In this document: piece by piece, positions 1 through 11,700 of the stretch
Position numbering within the stretch: position 1 is the first letter of the stretch
Layout: each line of letters opens with the position of its first letter
Assembly (NCBI RefSeq): GCF_000931445.1
Contig: NZ_CP010849.1
Span: 558,001-622,000 of the forward strand
Direction of reading: 5' to 3'
DNA from: Streptomyces cyaneogriseus subsp. noncyanogenus
Lineage (GTDB): Bacteria > Actinomycetota > Actinomycetes > Streptomycetales > Streptomycetaceae
Length of the DNA: 64,000 nt
Notes under the pieces: generated by a model
What the model saw: the letters and a program-made list of their open reading frames with translations, nothing else
The model's database searches: none
What the model was told of the DNA's origin: nothing
Made by a program: the position numbers and the translations under genes

Positions 1-2
1 CG

Positions 3-443
3 GGGGTCCGCTGCGCCCGGATCTTCGCCTCGGGGCGCCGGGCACCCTCCCGGTTCCGTGACGACTCCGCCCCGGCCGCCAGCGACGCCTCGATGCTCGC
101 CGAGATGCGGACTCTCGGCGGAACCGACCTGCGGGTGCTCCAGGACGAGGAACTGCTGATCGCCGCGCTGCCCGCGCTGCGCGCCGACTACCGCGCGATC
201 GGGACCTACCGCGCCGCCGACGACGCCGTGGTCGGCTGCCCGGTCACCGTGCTGGTCGGTGACGCCGATCCGAGGACCAGCCTCGACGACGCCCACGCCT
301 GGAGCGCCCACACCACGGCGGAGTCCGAGGTGCTCACCTTCTCCGGCGGGCACTTCTTCCTCGACGCCCACCACGACGCGGTGGTGGAGGTCGTCACCGC
401 GCGCCTGCGGCAGGACCGCGCGCCCCGGCCGGACCGGGTGTGA
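3..443 (+). CDS. Type II thioesterase, C-terminal part (gene starts before the window)
   Basis: The reading frame is open from the left edge of the window, so the N-terminal half with the GxSxG nucleophile is missing. The visible 146 residues show family landmarks of stand-alone (type II) thioesterases: an early FASGRRAPSR stretch, the lid-like LGGTD segment, VLVGDADP carrying the probable catalytic Asp, and SGGHFFL carrying the catalytic His near the end. Such enzymes hydrolyse wrong or stalled acyl groups from ACPs of modular PKSs in the cytosol. It is convergent with the reductase to its right, separated by two hairpins. The link to the cluster is by position. A NRPS-type editing thioesterase would look the same at this length. 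Confidence 0.85.
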   Translation, partial: GVRCARIFASGRRAPSRFRDDSAPAASDASMLAEMRTLGGTDLRVLQDEELLIAALPALRADYRAIGTYRAADDAVVGCPVTVLVGDADPRTSLDDAHAWSAHTTAESEVLTFSGGHFFLDAHHDAVVEVVTARLRQDRAPRPDRV

Positions 444-446
444 GGG

Positions 447-469
447 GGCCCGGCCCGAAGGGCCGGGCC
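447..469. terminator. GC-rich hairpin after the thioesterase gene
   Basis: A perfect 10-bp stem (447-456 with 460-469) and a GAA loop lie 4 bp after the thioesterase stop codon. It has no T-run, as is usual for Streptomyces terminators. Confidence 0.7.
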
Positions 470-472
470 GCT

Positions 473-526
473 CCGCGCGTCTGCCGGCACCGGGCCGCAC
501 CGGACCCGGCGCCGGCAGACGCGCGG
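473..526. terminator. Long inverted repeat between convergent genes
   Basis: A perfect 16-bp inverted repeat (473-488 with 511-526) encloses 22 GC-rich bases. It begins 5 bp beyond the nemF stop codon on the minus strand. Together with the hairpin at 447-469 it probably stops transcription from both sides. Confidence 0.7.
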
Positions 527-531
527 CGACC

Positions 532-1335
532 TCACATCATGGCGGGCGCCAGGGCCATTCCCCCGCTGGCGTCCAGCAGTTGGCCGGTGATCCAGCGGGC
601 GTCGTCGGAGACCAGGAAGGCGACGATGCCGGCGATGTCGTTCGGCCGGCCCAGCCGGCCGAGCGCGGTCAGGGCCGAGATGCCCGCCTCGGCCCCCGGG
701 GTCTCGCGCACCCAGCGGTTCATGTCGGTGTCCGTGATGCCGGGGGCCACGGTGTTGACGGTGATGCCGCGCGAACCGAGTTCGTTGGCGAGCCGGGGAG
801 CCATCATCTCCAGCGCCCCCTTGGTCATGGCGTAGGGCAGCAGCGGCCAGGCGATCCGGGTGACGGCCGAGGAGACATTGACGATGCGTCCGCCGTCGGC
901 CATCAGTGACAGGGCCCGCTGGGTCACGAAGAACGGTGCCCGGACGTTGATGCGGTACACGCGGTCGAACTCCTCGGGCGTGGTGTCCGACAGGCCGGGG
1001 ACATAGCCGTCCTGTGCCGCGAGCGCCGGGTCGCCGGGGGCGGGGGCGACGGCCGCGTTGTTCACCAGGATGTGCAGCGGACGCCCCTCCAGCTCCCGCT
1101 CCAGTGCGGTGAAGAGCTCATCCACGGCGTCGTCCCGGAGGAGGTCCGCCCGGACCGCGAAGGCCCGTCCCCCCGCGCGTTCGATCGTCTCCACCGTCTC
1201 CTGGGCGCTCTTTTCCTGCGTTCCGTAGTGCACGGCGACCCGGACGCCCTCGGCGGCGAGTCGCTGGGCGATGGCTTTTCCGATGCCGCGCGAGGCACCC
1301 GTGACCAAGGCCGTCCTGTCGTTCAATTCCGGCAT
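532..1335 (-). CDS. nemF: Short-chain dehydrogenase/reductase, AveF-like (putative C5 ketoreductase)
   Basis: This 267-residue protein has the length and motifs of a classical SDR: the nucleotide-binding TGASRGIG at residues 12-19, NNAA at 92-95, the catalytic serine in VNVSSA (155-156), and YAMTK with Tyr168 and Lys172. In the avermectin family the AveF reductase converts the C5 ketone to an alcohol using NAD(P)H, and an SDR is expected beside the first PKS gene. That role is inferred from family and position, since SDR sequence alone does not fix the substrate. The ATG at 1335 is preceded on the minus strand by a clear ribosome-binding site (AAGGGGA, 6 bp away). It is transcribed divergently from nemA1-1 across a 387-bp regulatory gap. 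Confidence 0.85.
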   Translation of the reverse strand: MPELNDRTALVTGASRGIGKAIAQRLAAEGVRVAVHYGTQEKSAQETVETIERAGGRAFAVRADLLRDDAVDELFTALERELEGRPLHILVNNAAVAPAPGDPALAAQDGYVPGLSDTTPEEFDRVYRINVRAPFFVTQRALSLMADGGRIVNVSSAVTRIAWPLLPYAMTKGALEMMAPRLANELGSRGITVNTVAPGITDTDMNRWVRETPGAEAGISALTALGRLGRPNDIAGIVAFLVSDDARWITGQLLDASGGMALAPAMM

Positions 1336-1420
1336 CCCGAATCCCCTTCTGCCGATTATCTTACTTTTCCTCTTGATGCATGGGGTCGGACCCGAGGCCA
1401 GATCCGCACCCCGGCCACGC

Positions 1421-1438
1421 GTGAGGTCGCGACCTCAC
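1421..1438. promoter_or_regulatory. 18-bp perfect palindrome, candidate operator
   Basis: GTGAGGTCGCGACCTCAC is a perfect palindrome inside the divergent promoter region, about 85 bp upstream of nemF and 285 bp upstream of nemA1-1. An 11-bp odd palindrome (1383-1393, GGGTC-G-GACCC) lies nearby. Perfect symmetry of this length is typical of a site for a dimeric regulator; the regulator is unknown. Confidence 0.45.
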
Positions 1439-1510
1439 CGATTACTGTGCCAGAGTCCAGGCGACACACGGGAGGGCGGGAATGCGATCGATTTCCGCAC
1501 CCGGAACTCG

Positions 1511-1560
1511 TAGGGGGAGCAAGAAGATCGGCCGAATACCCCTGGGGTGGATAGGGGGTA
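1511..1560. promoter_or_regulatory. Repeated TAGGGGG motifs and ACCCCTGGGGT palindrome
   Basis: TAGGGGG occurs at 1511-1517 and again at 1552-1558, 41 bp apart. Between them is the odd palindrome ACCCCTGGGGT (1538-1548). The right-hand copy overlaps the expected -35 of the TATTTT box at 1582. This arrangement suits binding of an activator such as a LAL-type regulator, but no binding motif for that regulator was available for comparison. Confidence 0.4.
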
Positions 1561-1722
1561 CCAGGACCGTCGGGCGATCACTATTTTGAAACACGACTCC
1601 GGCGCGCGGCCGGCGGCGAAAGTCCTCTCCATGCCGGGCTGTCCCCTGCCTCGAAATACCTGCGGCGACTTTCGCCCTGCGATGCGGCCGCCCATCCCTG
1701 CCGAGCGGTGAGGAGACGACAA

Positions 1723-3110
1723 GTGCACGAGACACACGCGCACGGCGAGGAAGGGTCGTCCGACGGGTCCGCGGACGCAGTGGTCTTCGTCTTCCCCGGA
1801 CAGGGGTCTCAGTGGCCGGGGATGGGTGCGGAACTGTGGGACACCTCCCCGGTGTTCCGCGAGAGTGTGCGCGCCTGCGCCGACGCGCTCGCCCCGTACC
1901 TCGACTGGTCCGTCGAAGGCGTCCTGCGCGGCGCCCCGGACGCCCCGGCCGGCCCGGCGCTCGATCGCGCCGACGTCGCGCAGCCGGCCCTGTTCACCCT
2001 CATGGTGTCGCTGGCCGAGCTCTGGCGCTCGCACGGAGTCGAACCCTGCGCCGTCCTCGGGCACAGCCTCGGCGAGATCGCCGCCGCGCATGTGGCCGGC
2101 GCCCTGACCCTGGCCGACGCCGCCCGGGTGGCGGCCCTGTGGAGCCGGGCCCAGGCCACGCTGTCGGGCACCGGCACCCTTCTCGCGGCCAAGGCCGCCC
2201 CCGAGGAACTGGCACCGCACCTTCAGCGGTGGAACGGCGACGACCGGCACGGCACCCGGCTCGCGATCGCCGGCGTCAACGGGCCCGGCAGCACGGTGGT
2301 GGCGGGGGACCTCGACGCGATCGCCGCGCTGGCCGCCGACCTGGCCTCGGCGGGGGTGCGGACCCGCCGGGTCGCCGTCGACGTGCCCACCCACTCCCCC
2401 GCGATGCGGACCCTGCGGGAACGGATCCTCACCGACCTGGCCTCCGTCGCCCCGTGCGTCTCCCGTCTCCCCTTCCACTCCTCGCTCACCGGCGGTCTGG
2501 TGGACACCCGCGGGCTGGACGCCGACTACTGGTACCGCAACATCAGCGAGACCGCGCGCTTCGACCTCGCCGCCCGCGGTCTCCTGGCCGACGGACACCG
2601 GACGTTCGTGGAGCTGAGCCCGCACCCGATACTCACCCTGGGCCTGCAAGCGCTCGCCGACGACGTCCCCGGCGCCGCCGACGCGCTCGTGACGGGCACG
2701 CTGCGCCGCGGGCGCGGCGGAATGCGGCAGTTCCAGGACGCGCTCGGCCGGCTCAGCGTCCCCGCGGGCGGGCGGCCCGGCCGCGAGGTGAGCGCCGCGG
2801 CCCTGGCCGGCCGGCTGGCGCCGCTCTCCCCGGCGCAGCAGGAGCATCTGCTGGTGGAATTGGTCTGCGCCCACTTCGCCGCACTCGTCGGCGGCGACGG
2901 CGGGGCGCCGCCGACGGTGCGGCCGTCGGCCGCCTTCACCGATCAGGGCTGCGACTCCGCCACCGCCCTGGAGCTGCGCGACCGGCTCCGCGAGGCGACC
3001 GGGCTGCGCCTGCCCGCCACGCTGGTCTTCGACCACCCGACGCCGGCCGCGGTCGCCGGCCGGTTGCGCCGACTCGCCCTCGGGATCGAGGAGACGGCGG
3101 ACACGGCACC
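1723..3110 (+). other. Loading module: AT(starter)-ACP
   Basis: The AT spans roughly residues 20-340, with FPGQGSQ at its start and GHSLGE at nt 2059-2076. Where every extender AT here has ALRSRA, this AT has ALWSRA: Trp140 (codon 2140-2142) replaces the arginine that binds the extender carboxylate. The specificity loop reads VPTHS (221-225), neither YASH nor HAFH. Both changes fit a monocarboxylic starter, here probably isobutyryl-CoA. The ACP carries Ser412 in GCDS, with Cys where the other ACPs have Phe. Confidence 0.85.
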
Positions 3111-6100
3111 GGTCGCCGTCCGCGGCCACCGGGAGGGCGAACCGATCGCGATCGTCGGGATGGCCTGCCGCTTCCCGGGAGGTGTCCGGTCGCCGGAGGA
3201 CCTGTGGCGGCTGGTCACCGAAGGCGGTGACGCGCTCGGGCCGTTCCCCACCGACCGCGGCTGGGACACCGGCCGCCACGCGGAGGACCCGGCCACACCC
3301 GGCACCTACGTCCAGGGCGAGGGCGGATTCCTGTACGACGCGGGCGAGTTCGACGCCGAGTTCTTCGGGATCTCCCCGCGTGAGGCGCTGGCCATGGACC
3401 CGCAGCAGCGGTTGCTGCTGGAGATGGCGTGGGAGACCTTCGAACGGGCGGGAATCGATCCCACCTCGGCCCGGGGATCGCGTACCGGCGTCTTCGCCGG
3501 GGTCCTCCCGCTCGGCTACGGCCCCCGCATGGACGAGACGGACCAGGGCACCGCCGACCTCCAGGGCCATCTCCTCACCGGCACACTGCCCAGCGTCGCC
3601 TCGGGCCGCATCTCCTACACCCTCGGCCTGGAGGGCCCGGCGGTGTCGGTGGAGACGGCCTGCTCGTCGTCGCTCGTCGCCCTCCACCTCGCCTGCCGCT
3701 CGCTGCGGGCGGGCGAGTGCGACCTCGCCCTGACGGGGGGCGTCTCGGTGCTGGCCACCCTCGGCCTGTTCGTCGAGTTCTCCCGGCAGCGTGGACTGTC
3801 GGCGGACGGCCGGTGCAAGGCGTACGCGGCGGCGGCCGACGGGACCGGATGGAGCGAGGGTGCCGGGCTGCTGCTGGTCGAACGGCTCTCCGACGCACGG
3901 CGGCTGGGGCACCGGGTGCTCGCGGTGGTCCGGGGCAGCGCGATCAACCAGGACGGCGCGTCGAACGGGCTGACCGCCCCCAGCGGGCCGTCCCAGCAGC
4001 GGGTCATCCGCGAGGCCCTGGCCGACGCGGGCCTGACGGCGGCGGACGTCGACGCGGTGGAGGGGCACGGGACCGGCACACGACTGGGCGACCCGATCGA
4101 GATCGAGGCGCTGCTCGCCACCTACGGACAGGGACGCGCCCGGGAACGGCCGCTGTGGCTCGGATCGCTGAAGTCGAACATCGGTCACACCATGGCCGCG
4201 GCGGGGGTGGGCGGGGTCATCAAGATGGTGATGGCGCTGCGGCACGGGGAGCTGCCCCGCACCCTGCACGTGGACGCGCCCTCGCCCCGGGCCGACTGGT
4301 CGGCGGGCGAGGTACGGCTGCTGACGGAGGCCGTCGCGTGGCCCGCGGCGGCGGACGGTGAGCCGCGGCGGGCCGGGGTGTCGTCCTTCGGCGTGAGCGG
4401 CACCAACGCGCACGCCATCCTGGAGGAGGCGCCCGCCCCGGAGGACGAGGAACCGGCGCCGCCGGACGGTGAAGCACTACTGCCGTGGGCGGTGTCCACG
4501 CGGTCGGAGGCCGCACTGCGGACGCAGGCACGGATGCTGGCGGACGTCGTACGCGACGACCCCGGAGTCGGACTCGCCGATGTGGGTGCGGAGCTGGCCC
4601 GGGGGCGGGCGGCTCTCGAGCACCGGGCCGTCGTCATCGCCTCCGGGCGCGCGGAGTTCGCGCGGGCGCTGGAGGCGGTGGCGTCCGGCGAGCCGCACCC
4701 GGCCGTGGTCCGGGGCCACGCGGGGAGCGAGCGCGGCGGAGTGGTGTTCGTCTTCCCGGGCCAGGGCGGTCAGTGGGCCGGCATGGGACTCGACCTCCTG
4801 CGAAGCTCACCGGTGTTCGCGGAGCACATCGCGGCCTGCGGCAAAGCTCTGGCCCCGTGGGTGAAGTGGTCGCTCACGGAGGTGCTGCACCGGGACGCCG
4901 AGGATCCGGTCTGGGACCGGGCCGACGTCGTCCAGCCGGTGCTGTTCTCGGTCATGACGTCGCTGGCGGCGCTGTGGCGCTCGTACGGCGTCGAGCCGGA
5001 CGCCGTGACCGGGCACTCGCAGGGGGAGATCGCCGCCGCGTACGTCTGCGGAGCGCTCGGTCTGGAGGACGCCGCACGGACGGTGGCGCTGCGCAGCCGC
5101 GCCCTGGTGGCGCTGCGCGGGCGGGGCGGCATGGCGTCCGTCGCCTCCGCCGCCCCGGACGTCGAGGAGCTCATCGCGCGGCGCTGGCCCGGCCGGCTGT
5201 GGGTCGCGGCGTTCAACGGCCCCGGCGCGGTGACCGTTTCCGGGGACGGTGATGCGCTGGAGGAGTTCCTGGGCCACTGCGCGGACACGGAGGTGAGGGC
5301 TCGGCGCGTCCCGGTGGACTACGCCTCCCACTGCCCGCACACGGAGGCGATCGAGCGGGAACTGCTCGACGCCCTGGAGGACATCACCCCCCGGCCGGCG
5401 GCGGTCCCGTTCTATTCGACGGTCGACGACGCGTGGCTGGACACCACACGGCTGGACGCCTCCTACTGGTACCGCAACCTGCGCCGGCCCGTCCGTTTCA
5501 GCCAGGCCGTGCGCGCCCTCACGGACGGCGGCCACCGCGTCTTCATCGAGGCGAGCCCGCATCCCACCCTCGTCCCCGCCATCGAGGACCACGGCGACGT
5601 CACCGCCCTCGGCACCCTGCGCCGCCACGGCGACGACACCGAGCGGTTCCTCACCGCCCTCGCCCACCTCCATGTCACCGGAGCCGCCGGCCAGGACCTC
5701 TGGCGCCACCACTACGCCCGGCTCAGGCCCGCCCCCCGCCACGTCGACCTGCCCACCTACGCCTTCCAGCGCGACCGGTACTGGTGGAGCGGCGGCGCCG
5801 GGCGCGGGGACGTCACCACCGCCGGTCTGCACCCCGGCGGCCATCCCCTCCTCGGCGCCGCGCTGGACCTCGCCGACGGCGGCGGCCGCCTCCACACCGG
5901 CCGTGTCTCCCTGCGCACCCACCCCTGGATCGCCGACCACGGCGTCGCGGGCATCACCCTCCTGCCCGGCACCGCCTTCCTCGAACTCGCCCTGCACACG
6001 GGCGAGTCGGGGAACGTGCGGGAACTCACCCTGCACGCGCCCCTGGTCGTTCCCGACGAGGAGGGCGTCGACCTGCAAGTGCACCTCGCCCGGCCCGACG

Positions 6101-8745
6101 AAGCGGGCCTGCGCGCCCTGACCGTCTCCTCCCGGGCCGCGGGTGCCGACCCCGAGAGCCCCTGGCAGCCCCACGCCACCGGCCTCCTCGGGCCGGCCGA
6201 CCGAGCACCCGGCTCCTCCGGCCTCGCGCCGCACGACCTGGGCGGCGCCTGGCCTCCGCCGGGGGCGGTCCCCCTCGTCCCCGGCGAACTCGGCGACGTG
6301 CCCGGCTGCTACGCCCGCCTGGCCGACGAGGGGTTCGAGTACGGGCCGGCCTTCCGGGGGCTGCGTGCGGTGTGGCGCCGCGGCACGGAGATCTTCGCCG
6401 AGGTCGCCCTCCCGGCCGGCGACGGCTCCGTGTTCCGGCTGCATCCGGCGCTGCTGGACGCCGTGCTGCACCCCGTCGTACTCGGGCTGGTGGACGGCGT
6501 GCCGGCCCGTCCGCTGCCCTTCTCCTGGAACGGCGTGGCGCTGCACGCCCCCGCGAGCGGCGCGCTGCGGGTGCGCCTCGCGCCGGCCGACGACGGCGCT
6601 GTCGGCATCACGGCCGCGACGGCCGCCGGTGAGCCGGTGCTCTCGGTCGCCGCGCTGGCCCTGCGGTCCGCCTCGGCGGAGCAGTTGCGCGCGGCGATCC
6701 GCTCCGCGGCGGGCTCGCGCGACGCCCTCTACGAGCTGGACTGGCTGCCGCTCCCGGCGGACCGGGCCGCTTCGCCCGGTGGGGCCGACATCGCGGCCCT
6801 GGGCACATCGGAGCTGCCCTGCCGTACGTACGAGACCATCGCGGAGCTGTCGCAGGCCCTCGCCGACGGTGCTCCCGCCCCCGACGCCGTCGTCTCCGAC
6901 GTCGGCGCCGTCGGCGGGCCGCTGGACACCGTGAGCCTGCACGGCCTCTGCCGGCGCGGGCTGGAACTCGTGCAAGCCTGGCTGGGCGAGCCCCGGACGG
7001 CCGACACGCGGCTGGTGCTCGTGACGCGTGGGGCGGTCGGCTGTGCCCCGGCCGAGCCGGTCGCCGATCCGGCCGCGGCCGCGCTGTGGGGGCTGGTGCG
7101 GTCCGCGCAGGCGGAGCACCCCGGACGGCTGCTCCTGCTGGACCTCGACCCCGCCGGGTCGCGGCCCGTCTCCGGCCGCCTGGTGGAACAGGCGGTGGCC
7201 TGCGGTGAGCCGCACATCGCCGTACGGGGCGACGGCCTGCGCGTCCCCCGGTTGTCCCGCGCGACGGCCGCCCCCGCACACCCTCCCGCCGGTGGCCGGG
7301 AAGCGCAGTGGGACCCGGAAGGGACCGTCCTCATCACCGGCGGCACCGGAAGTCTCGGCGCGCTGTTCGCCCGGCATCTGGTGACCGCGCACGGGGTACG
7401 GCGGCTGCTCCTCGCCAGCCGCAGTGGCCCCGGCGCCCCCGGCGCCGCCGGGCTGCGGGACGAACTGACCGCTCACGGAGCCACCGTCACCGTCGCCGCC
7501 TGTGATGTGGCCGACCGGGAGGCCGTCGCCGCCCTCCTGGCGTCCGTGCCGTCCGAGCACCCGCTGACCGCCGTAGTGCACACCGCCGGCGTGCTGGACG
7601 ACGGCGTACTCGCCTCGCTCACCGCCGACCGGCTGGCCCGCGTCCTGCGTGCCAAGGCCGACGCCGCGCTCCACCTGCACGATCTCACCCGCGATCTGCC
7701 GCTCGCCGCCTTCGTCCTCTTCTCCTCCGTCACGGCGACGCTCGGCACACCCGGCCAGGCCAACTACACCGCCGCCAACGCGTTCCTCGACGCGCTCGCC
7801 CGGCATCGGCGCGCCGCGGGCCTGCCCGCCGTCTCACTCGCCTGGGGGCTGTGGGAGCAGACCGGCGGGCTGACCGATCACCTCGGATCGGTCGACCTGC
7901 GGCGGATGGCCCGCAACGGCCTGGTCGCGCTGCCCGCCGACGCCGGCCTGGCGCTCTTCGACACCGCGCTGGCCCTGGACCGCGCCAACCTGGTCCCGGC
8001 GCGGCTCGACCTGCCCGCGCTGCGCCGCGCCACACACGTGCCGCCCGTTCTGCGGCGGCTGGTCGAGGTGCCGGGGGCGCCGAGCGCGGACCGGTCCGCC
8101 GGGTCCGGCGGCGAGGTGAGGCCGCTGCGTGAGACGCTGGCCGGGCTGGACGACCGGAAACGCCCCGCTGCCGTCTCCCGCCTGGTCCGCAGGCACGTCG
8201 CGTGGGTGCTCGGCGCCGACGGTCCGGAGTCGGTGGACGAGGACCGCAGCTTCCGCGACCTCGGCTTCGACTCGCTGATGGCCGTCGAACTGCGCAACCA
8301 GCTCAACACCGCCGCCGGCATCCGGCTCGCGGCCACCCTCGTCTTCGACCACCCGACACCGTCGGCCGTGGCGCGGCACCTCCTCGACCGGTGCTCGCCG
8401 GACCCGGCCGCCCCGGCCGCTCCCTCGGGTACGGCGGTCGCGTCGGCGCTCGCCACTCTGGCCGAGCTGGAGACGGCTTTGAACGGCATCCCGGCCGAGG
8501 AGTGGACGGCCGCCGGGGGCCCGGCCCGGCTGATGACGCTGGCGTCCTCGCTGCCCGCGCCCGCGTCCGTCCCTCGGACACCGGCGGCCGGCGAAGCCGC
8601 CGAGAAGCTCGCCCACGCCTCGCGCGACGAGATCTTCGCGTTCATCGATCGGGAGCTGGGGCGTGACTCCGGGCCAGCCTCACCCTCTCGCCTCGGTCCG
8701 CAGACCCCCGACTCGACAGACAAGGCGCCCTTTCATGGAGAATGA
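1723..8745 (+). CDS. nemA1-1: Modular type I PKS: loading module (AT-ACP) and module 1 (KS-AT-DH-KR-ACP)
   Basis: This 2,340-residue synthase starts the polyketide. The GTG at 1723 is chosen because AGGAG (1711-1715) sits 7 bp upstream; an in-frame GTG at 1708 would leave no such site. There is no KS or KSQ before the first AT, so the starter is loaded directly by the AT onto an ACP (Ser412). Module 1 then adds methylmalonate, reduces and dehydrates. The C-terminus ends in an acidic helix of the [10 protein letters not shown] type, a docking tail expected to pair with the [15 protein letters not shown] helix at the start of NemA1-2. It leads a three-gene operon, and its stop codon overlaps the start of nemA1-2 by 11 bases. 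In nemadectin this protein would make the 4-methylpent-2-en-2-yl side chain at C25. Confidence 0.9.
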   Translation: MHETHAHGEEGSSDGSADAVVFVFPGQGSQWPGMGAELWDTSPVFRESVRACADALAPYLDWSVEGVLRGAPDAPAGPALDRADVAQPALFTLMVSLAELWRSHGVEPCAVLGHSLGEIAAAHVAGALTLADAARVAALWSRAQATLSGTGTLLAAKAAPEELAPHLQRWNGDDRHGTRLAIAGVNGPGSTVVAGDLDAIAALAADLASAGVRTRRVAVDVPTHSPAMRTLRERILTDLASVAPCVSRLPFHSSLTGGLVDTRGLDADYWYRNISETARFDLAARGLLADGHRTFVELSPHPILTLGLQALADDVPGAADALVTGTLRRGRGGMRQFQDALGRLSVPAGGRPGREVSAAALAGRLAPLSPAQQEHLLVELVCAHFAALVGGDGGAPPTVRPSAAFTDQGCDSATALELRDRLREATGLRLPATLVFDHPTPAAVAGRLRRLALGIEETADTAPVAVRGHREGEPIAIVGMACRFPGGVRSPEDLWRLVTEGGDALGPFPTDRGWDTGRHAEDPATPGTYVQGEGGFLYDAGEFDAEFFGISPREALAMDPQQRLLLEMAWETFERAGIDPTSARGSRTGVFAGVLPLGYGPRMDETDQGTADLQGHLLTGTLPSVASGRISYTLGLEGPAVSVETACSSSLVALHLACRSLRAGECDLALTGGVSVLATLGLFVEFSRQRGLSADGRCKAYAAAADGTGWSEGAGLLLVERLSDARRLGHRVLAVVRGSAINQDGASNGLTAPSGPSQQRVIREALADAGLTAADVDAVEGHGTGTRLGDPIEIEALLATYGQGRARERPLWLGSLKSNIGHTMAAAGVGGVIKMVMALRHGELPRTLHVDAPSPRADWSAGEVRLLTEAVAWPAAADGEPRRAGVSSFGVSGTNAHAILEEAPAPEDEEPAPPDGEALLPWAVSTRSEAALRTQARMLADVVRDDPGVGLADVGAELARGRAALEHRAVVIASGRAEFARALEAVASGEPHPAVVRGHAGSERGGVVFVFPGQGGQWAGMGLDLLRSSPVFAEHIAACGKALAPWVKWSLTEVLHRDAEDPVWDRADVVQPVLFSVMTSLAALWRSYGVEPDAVTGHSQGEIAAAYVCGALGLEDAARTVALRSRALVALRGRGGMASVASAAPDVEELIARRWPGRLWVAAFNGPGAVTVSGDGDALEEFLGHCADTEVRARRVPVDYASHCPHTEAIERELLDALEDITPRPAAVPFYSTVDDAWLDTTRLDASYWYRNLRRPVRFSQAVRALTDGGHRVFIEASPHPTLVPAIEDHGDVTALGTLRRHGDDTERFLTALAHLHVTGAAGQDLWRHHYARLRPAPRHVDLPTYAFQRDRYWWSGGAGRGDVTTAGLHPGGHPLLGAALDLADGGGRLHTGRVSLRTHPWIADHGVAGITLLPGTAFLELALHTGESGNVRELTLHAPLVVPDEEGVDLQVHLARPDEAGLRALTVSSRAAGADPESPWQPHATGLLGPADRAPGSSGLAPHDLGGAWPPPGAVPLVPGELGDVPGCYARLADEGFEYGPAFRGLRAVWRRGTEIFAEVALPAGDGSVFRLHPALLDAVLHPVVLGLVDGVPARPLPFSWNGVALHAPASGALRVRLAPADDGAVGITAATAAGEPVLSVAALALRSASAEQLRAAIRSAAGSRDALYELDWLPLPADRAASPGGADIAALGTSELPCRTYETIAELSQALADGAPAPDAVVSDVGAVGGPLDTVSLHGLCRRGLELVQAWLGEPRTADTRLVLVTRGAVGCAPAEPVADPAAAALWGLVRSAQAEHPGRLLLLDLDPAGSRPVSGRLVEQAVACGEPHIAVRGDGLRVPRLSRATAAPAHPPAGGREAQWDPEGTVLITGGTGSLGALFARHLVTAHGVRRLLLASRSGPGAPGAAGLRDELTAHGATVTVAACDVADREAVAALLASVPSEHPLTAVVHTAGVLDDGVLASLTADRLARVLRAKADAALHLHDLTRDLPLAAFVLFSSVTATLGTPGQANYTAANAFLDALARHRRAAGLPAVSLAWGLWEQTGGLTDHLGSVDLRRMARNGLVALPADAGLALFDTALALDRANLVPARLDLPALRRATHVPPVLRRLVEVPGAPSADRSAGSGGEVRPLRETLAGLDDRKRPAAVSRLVRRHVAWVLGADGPESVDEDRSFRDLGFDSLMAVELRNQLNTAAGIRLAATLVFDHPTPSAVARHLLDRCSPDPAAPAAPSGTAVASALATLAELETALNGIPAEEWTAAGGPARLMTLASSLPAPASVPRTPAAGEAAEKLAHASRDEIFAFIDRELGRDSGPASPSRLGPQTPDSTDKAPFHGE
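3133..8400 (+). other. Module 1: KS-AT(methylmalonyl)-DH-KR-ACP
   Basis: The KS active Cys is at 3661-3663 (TACSSS). The AT has GHSQGE (5011-5028) and YASH (5320-5331), the methylmalonyl signature. The DH is intact, with HxxxGxxxxP starting at His 5938-5940 and the second-half Asp at 6457-6459 in DAVLH. The KR is B-type (LDD at 7594-7602, Tyr at 7765-7767). ACP Ser is at 8272-8274. There is no ER, so the product is an alpha-methyl alkene. Confidence 0.9.
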
Positions 8746-11700
8746 GGAAAAGCTCCTGGACTACCTCAAGTGGGTCACCGCCGATCTGCACCGCTCGCGG
8801 GAACGCGTCACCGAGCTGGAGGAGGCCGGCCGGGAGCCGATCGCCATCGTCGGGATGGCCTGCCGGTTCCCGGGCGAGGTGCGGTCGCCGGAGGAGCTGT
8901 GGGGGCTGGTCGCCTCGGGCGGCGACGCGATCGGGGCGTTCCCGGACGACCGCGGGTGGGATCTGGACGGGCTGTTCGACCCCGACCCGGAGCGTGCGGG
9001 CACCTCGTACACCCGGCGCGGCGGTTTCCTGTACGACGCGGCGGAGTTCGACGCGGGCTTCTTCGGGATCTCCCCGCGTGAGGCGATGGCGATGGACCCG
9101 CAGCAGCGGCTGCTGCTGGAGACCTCGTGGGAGGCTTTCGAGCGGGCCGGCATCGACCCGTCCTCGGTACGCGGGTCCCGGGTCGGTGTCTTCGCCGGCC
9201 TCATGTACCACGACTACGCGGCGGCCCAGGGCAGCACCGGGGACGGAGACGGGGAGCCGGACTTCGAGGGCTACCTCGGCGACGGCAGCGTCAGCAGCAT
9301 CGCCTCGGGCCGTATCGCCTACACCCTCGGGCTCGCGGGCGCGGCGATCACCGTCGACACGGCCTGCTCCTCTTCCCTGGTCGCCCTGCACCTCGCCTGC
9401 CAGGCGCTGCGCACCGGCGACTCCGAGCTGGCCCTGGCCGGCGGGGTCAGCGTCATGTCCACCCCCCGCACCTTCGTCCAGTTCTCGCGGCAGCGGGGCC
9501 TGTCGGCGGACGGCCGGTGCAAGGCGTACGCGGCGGCGGCCGACGGGACGGGGTTCTCCGAGGGCGTCGGCATGGTGCTGGTCGAACGGCTCTCCGACGC
9601 CCGGCGGCTGGGGCATCCGGTACTGGCGGTCGTGCGGGGCAGCGCGGTCAACCAGGACGGCGCGTCGAACGGTCTGACGGCGCCCAACGGACCGTCGCAG
9701 GAGAGGGTGATCCGCGAGGCGCTGGCCAACGCGGGCCTGACGGCGGCGGACGTCGACGCGGTGGAGGGGCACGGGACCGGGACACGGCTGGGTGACCCGA
9801 TCGAGTTGCAGGCGCTGCTCGCCACCTACGGACAGGGACGCGCCCGGGAGCGGCCGCTGTGGCTCGGATCGGTGAAGTCCAACATCGGTCACGCGCAGGC
9901 GGCGGCGGGGGTGGGCGGCGTCATCAAGATGGTGATGGCGCTGCGGCACGGGGAGCTGCCGCGCACCCTGCACGTGGACGCGCCCTCGCCCCGGGTCGAC
10001 TGGTCGGCGGGCGAGGTACGGCTGCTGACGGAGGCCGTCGCGTGGCCCGCGGCGGCGGACGGTGAGCCGCGGCGGGCCGGGGTGTCGTCCTTCGGGGTGA
10101 GCGGCACCAACGCCCATGTGATCCTGGAGGAGGCGCCCGCGTCGGAGGGCGAGGAAGCTCCGCCGCCGGAGCCCGGGTCGCCGTTGCCGTGGGTGGTGTC
10201 CGGTCACTCGGAGGCGGGCTTGCGCGCCCAGGCGCAGGCTCTGGCGGAGTTCGCACGGACCGCGCCCGGGGCCGAACTCGTGGACGTGGGAGCGGCGTTG
10301 GCCCGGGGGCGGGCGGCGCTGGGGCATCGGGCGGTCGTCGTCGCCTCGGAGCGTGAGGAGTTCGAGCGGGCGCTGGCCGCGCTGGCCTGTGGCGAACCGC
10401 ACCCGTGTGTGGTCGACGGGTCGGCGGACGGCCGGCGCGAGGACGGTGTGGTGTTCGTCTTCCCGGGCCAGGGCGGTCAGTGGGCCGGCATGGGACTCGA
10501 TCTGCTGACGACCTCGGGGGTGTTCGCCGAACATATCGGTGCGTGTGAACGCGCGCTGGCGCCGTGGGTGGAGTGGTCGCTGACGGAGATGCTCCACCGC
10601 GAGGCGGAGGACCCGGTGTGGGAGCGGGCGGACATCGTCCAGCCGGTGCTGTTCTCGGTCATGGTGTCCCTGGCCGCGCTGTGGCGGTCCTACGGCATCG
10701 AACCCGACGCGGTGGTCGGCCACTCCCAGGGCGAGATCGCCGCCGCCCACGTCTGCGGCGCCCTCACCCTCGAAGACGCCGCGAAAGTCGTGGCACTGCG
10801 CAGCCGGGCCCTGGCCGCACTGCGGGGCCGCGGCGGCATGGTCTCCCTCTCGCTGTCGACCGCGGATGCCGGGGAGCTGGTGGAGCGGCGGTGGGCCGGG
10901 CGGCTGTGGGTCGCGGCGCTCAACGGGCCGGAGGCGACGACGGTCTCGGGGGACGTCGACGCGCTGGAGGAGCTCCTGGCCCACTGCGCGAAAAGCGAGG
11001 TGCGAGCGCGGCGCGTCCCGGTGGACTACGCCTCCCACTGCCCGCACACGGAAGCGATCGCGGAAGAGATCGTCGATTCACTCGGGGACATCACGCCCCG
11101 GGCCGCCACCGTTCCGTTCTACTCGACGGTCGACGACATGTGGTTGGACACCACACGGCTGGACGCCTCCTACTGGTACCGCAACCTGCGCCTCCCGGTC
11201 CGCTTCAGCCAGGCCGTGCGCGCCCTCACGGAAGAAGGCCACCGCCTCTTCATCGAGACGAGCCCGCATCCCACCCTCGTCCCCGCCATCGAGGACCACG
11301 GCGACGTCACCGCCCTCGGGACCCTGCGCCGCCACGGCGACGACACCGAGCGGTTCCTCACCGCCCTCGCCCACCTCCATGTCACCGGAGCCGCCGGCCA
11401 GGACCTCTGGCGCCACCACTACGCCAGGCTCAGGCCCGCCCCCCGCCACGTCGACCTGCCCACCTACCCCTTCCAACGCCGGCGCTACTGGCTGGAGAAA
11501 CCCGACCCGCAGACCAGGCCCCAGCGGTCCCGCTCCACCGCCCCGGACCTCGACAGGCTGGAGGCGGAGTTCTGGCAGGCCGTCGAGGAAACCGACACCG
11601 ACACCCTCGCCCACACCCTCCACCTCGACACCCAGACCCTCGAACCCGTCCTCCCCGCCCTCGCCACCTGGCACCAACAACAACGCGACCACGCCCGCAT

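Larger units (their letters stand above)
1336..1722. promoter_or_regulatory. Divergent promoter region between nemF and nemA1-1
   Basis: This is the only stretch over 300 bp without a gene, and it must hold promoters for both directions. It contains AT-rich patches unusual for the window. One is at 1354-1378, with a TAAGAT-like -10 for nemF on the minus strand; another is TATTTT at 1582-1587, a possible -10 for nemA1-1. The -35 position for the latter (about 1559-1564) is poor, which would suit an activator-dependent promoter. It also holds the palindromes and repeated G5 motifs listed separately. From memory of the nem literature, the LAL-family activator NemR controls the nemA1 operon but not nemF. 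Confidence 0.6.

Noticed and set aside
1723..3110. Loading module with KSQ decarboxylase
   Set aside because: No KS precedes the first AT; the protein begins about 20 residues before the AT motif.
1435..4413. Antisense frame of 992 codons opposite nemA1-1, and similar long frames opposite the other PKS genes (for example 14903-19198, 53191-56862)
   Set aside because: High GC with few stops makes long shadow frames. They are Arg/Gly/Pro-rich, lack domains, and mirror PKS codons.
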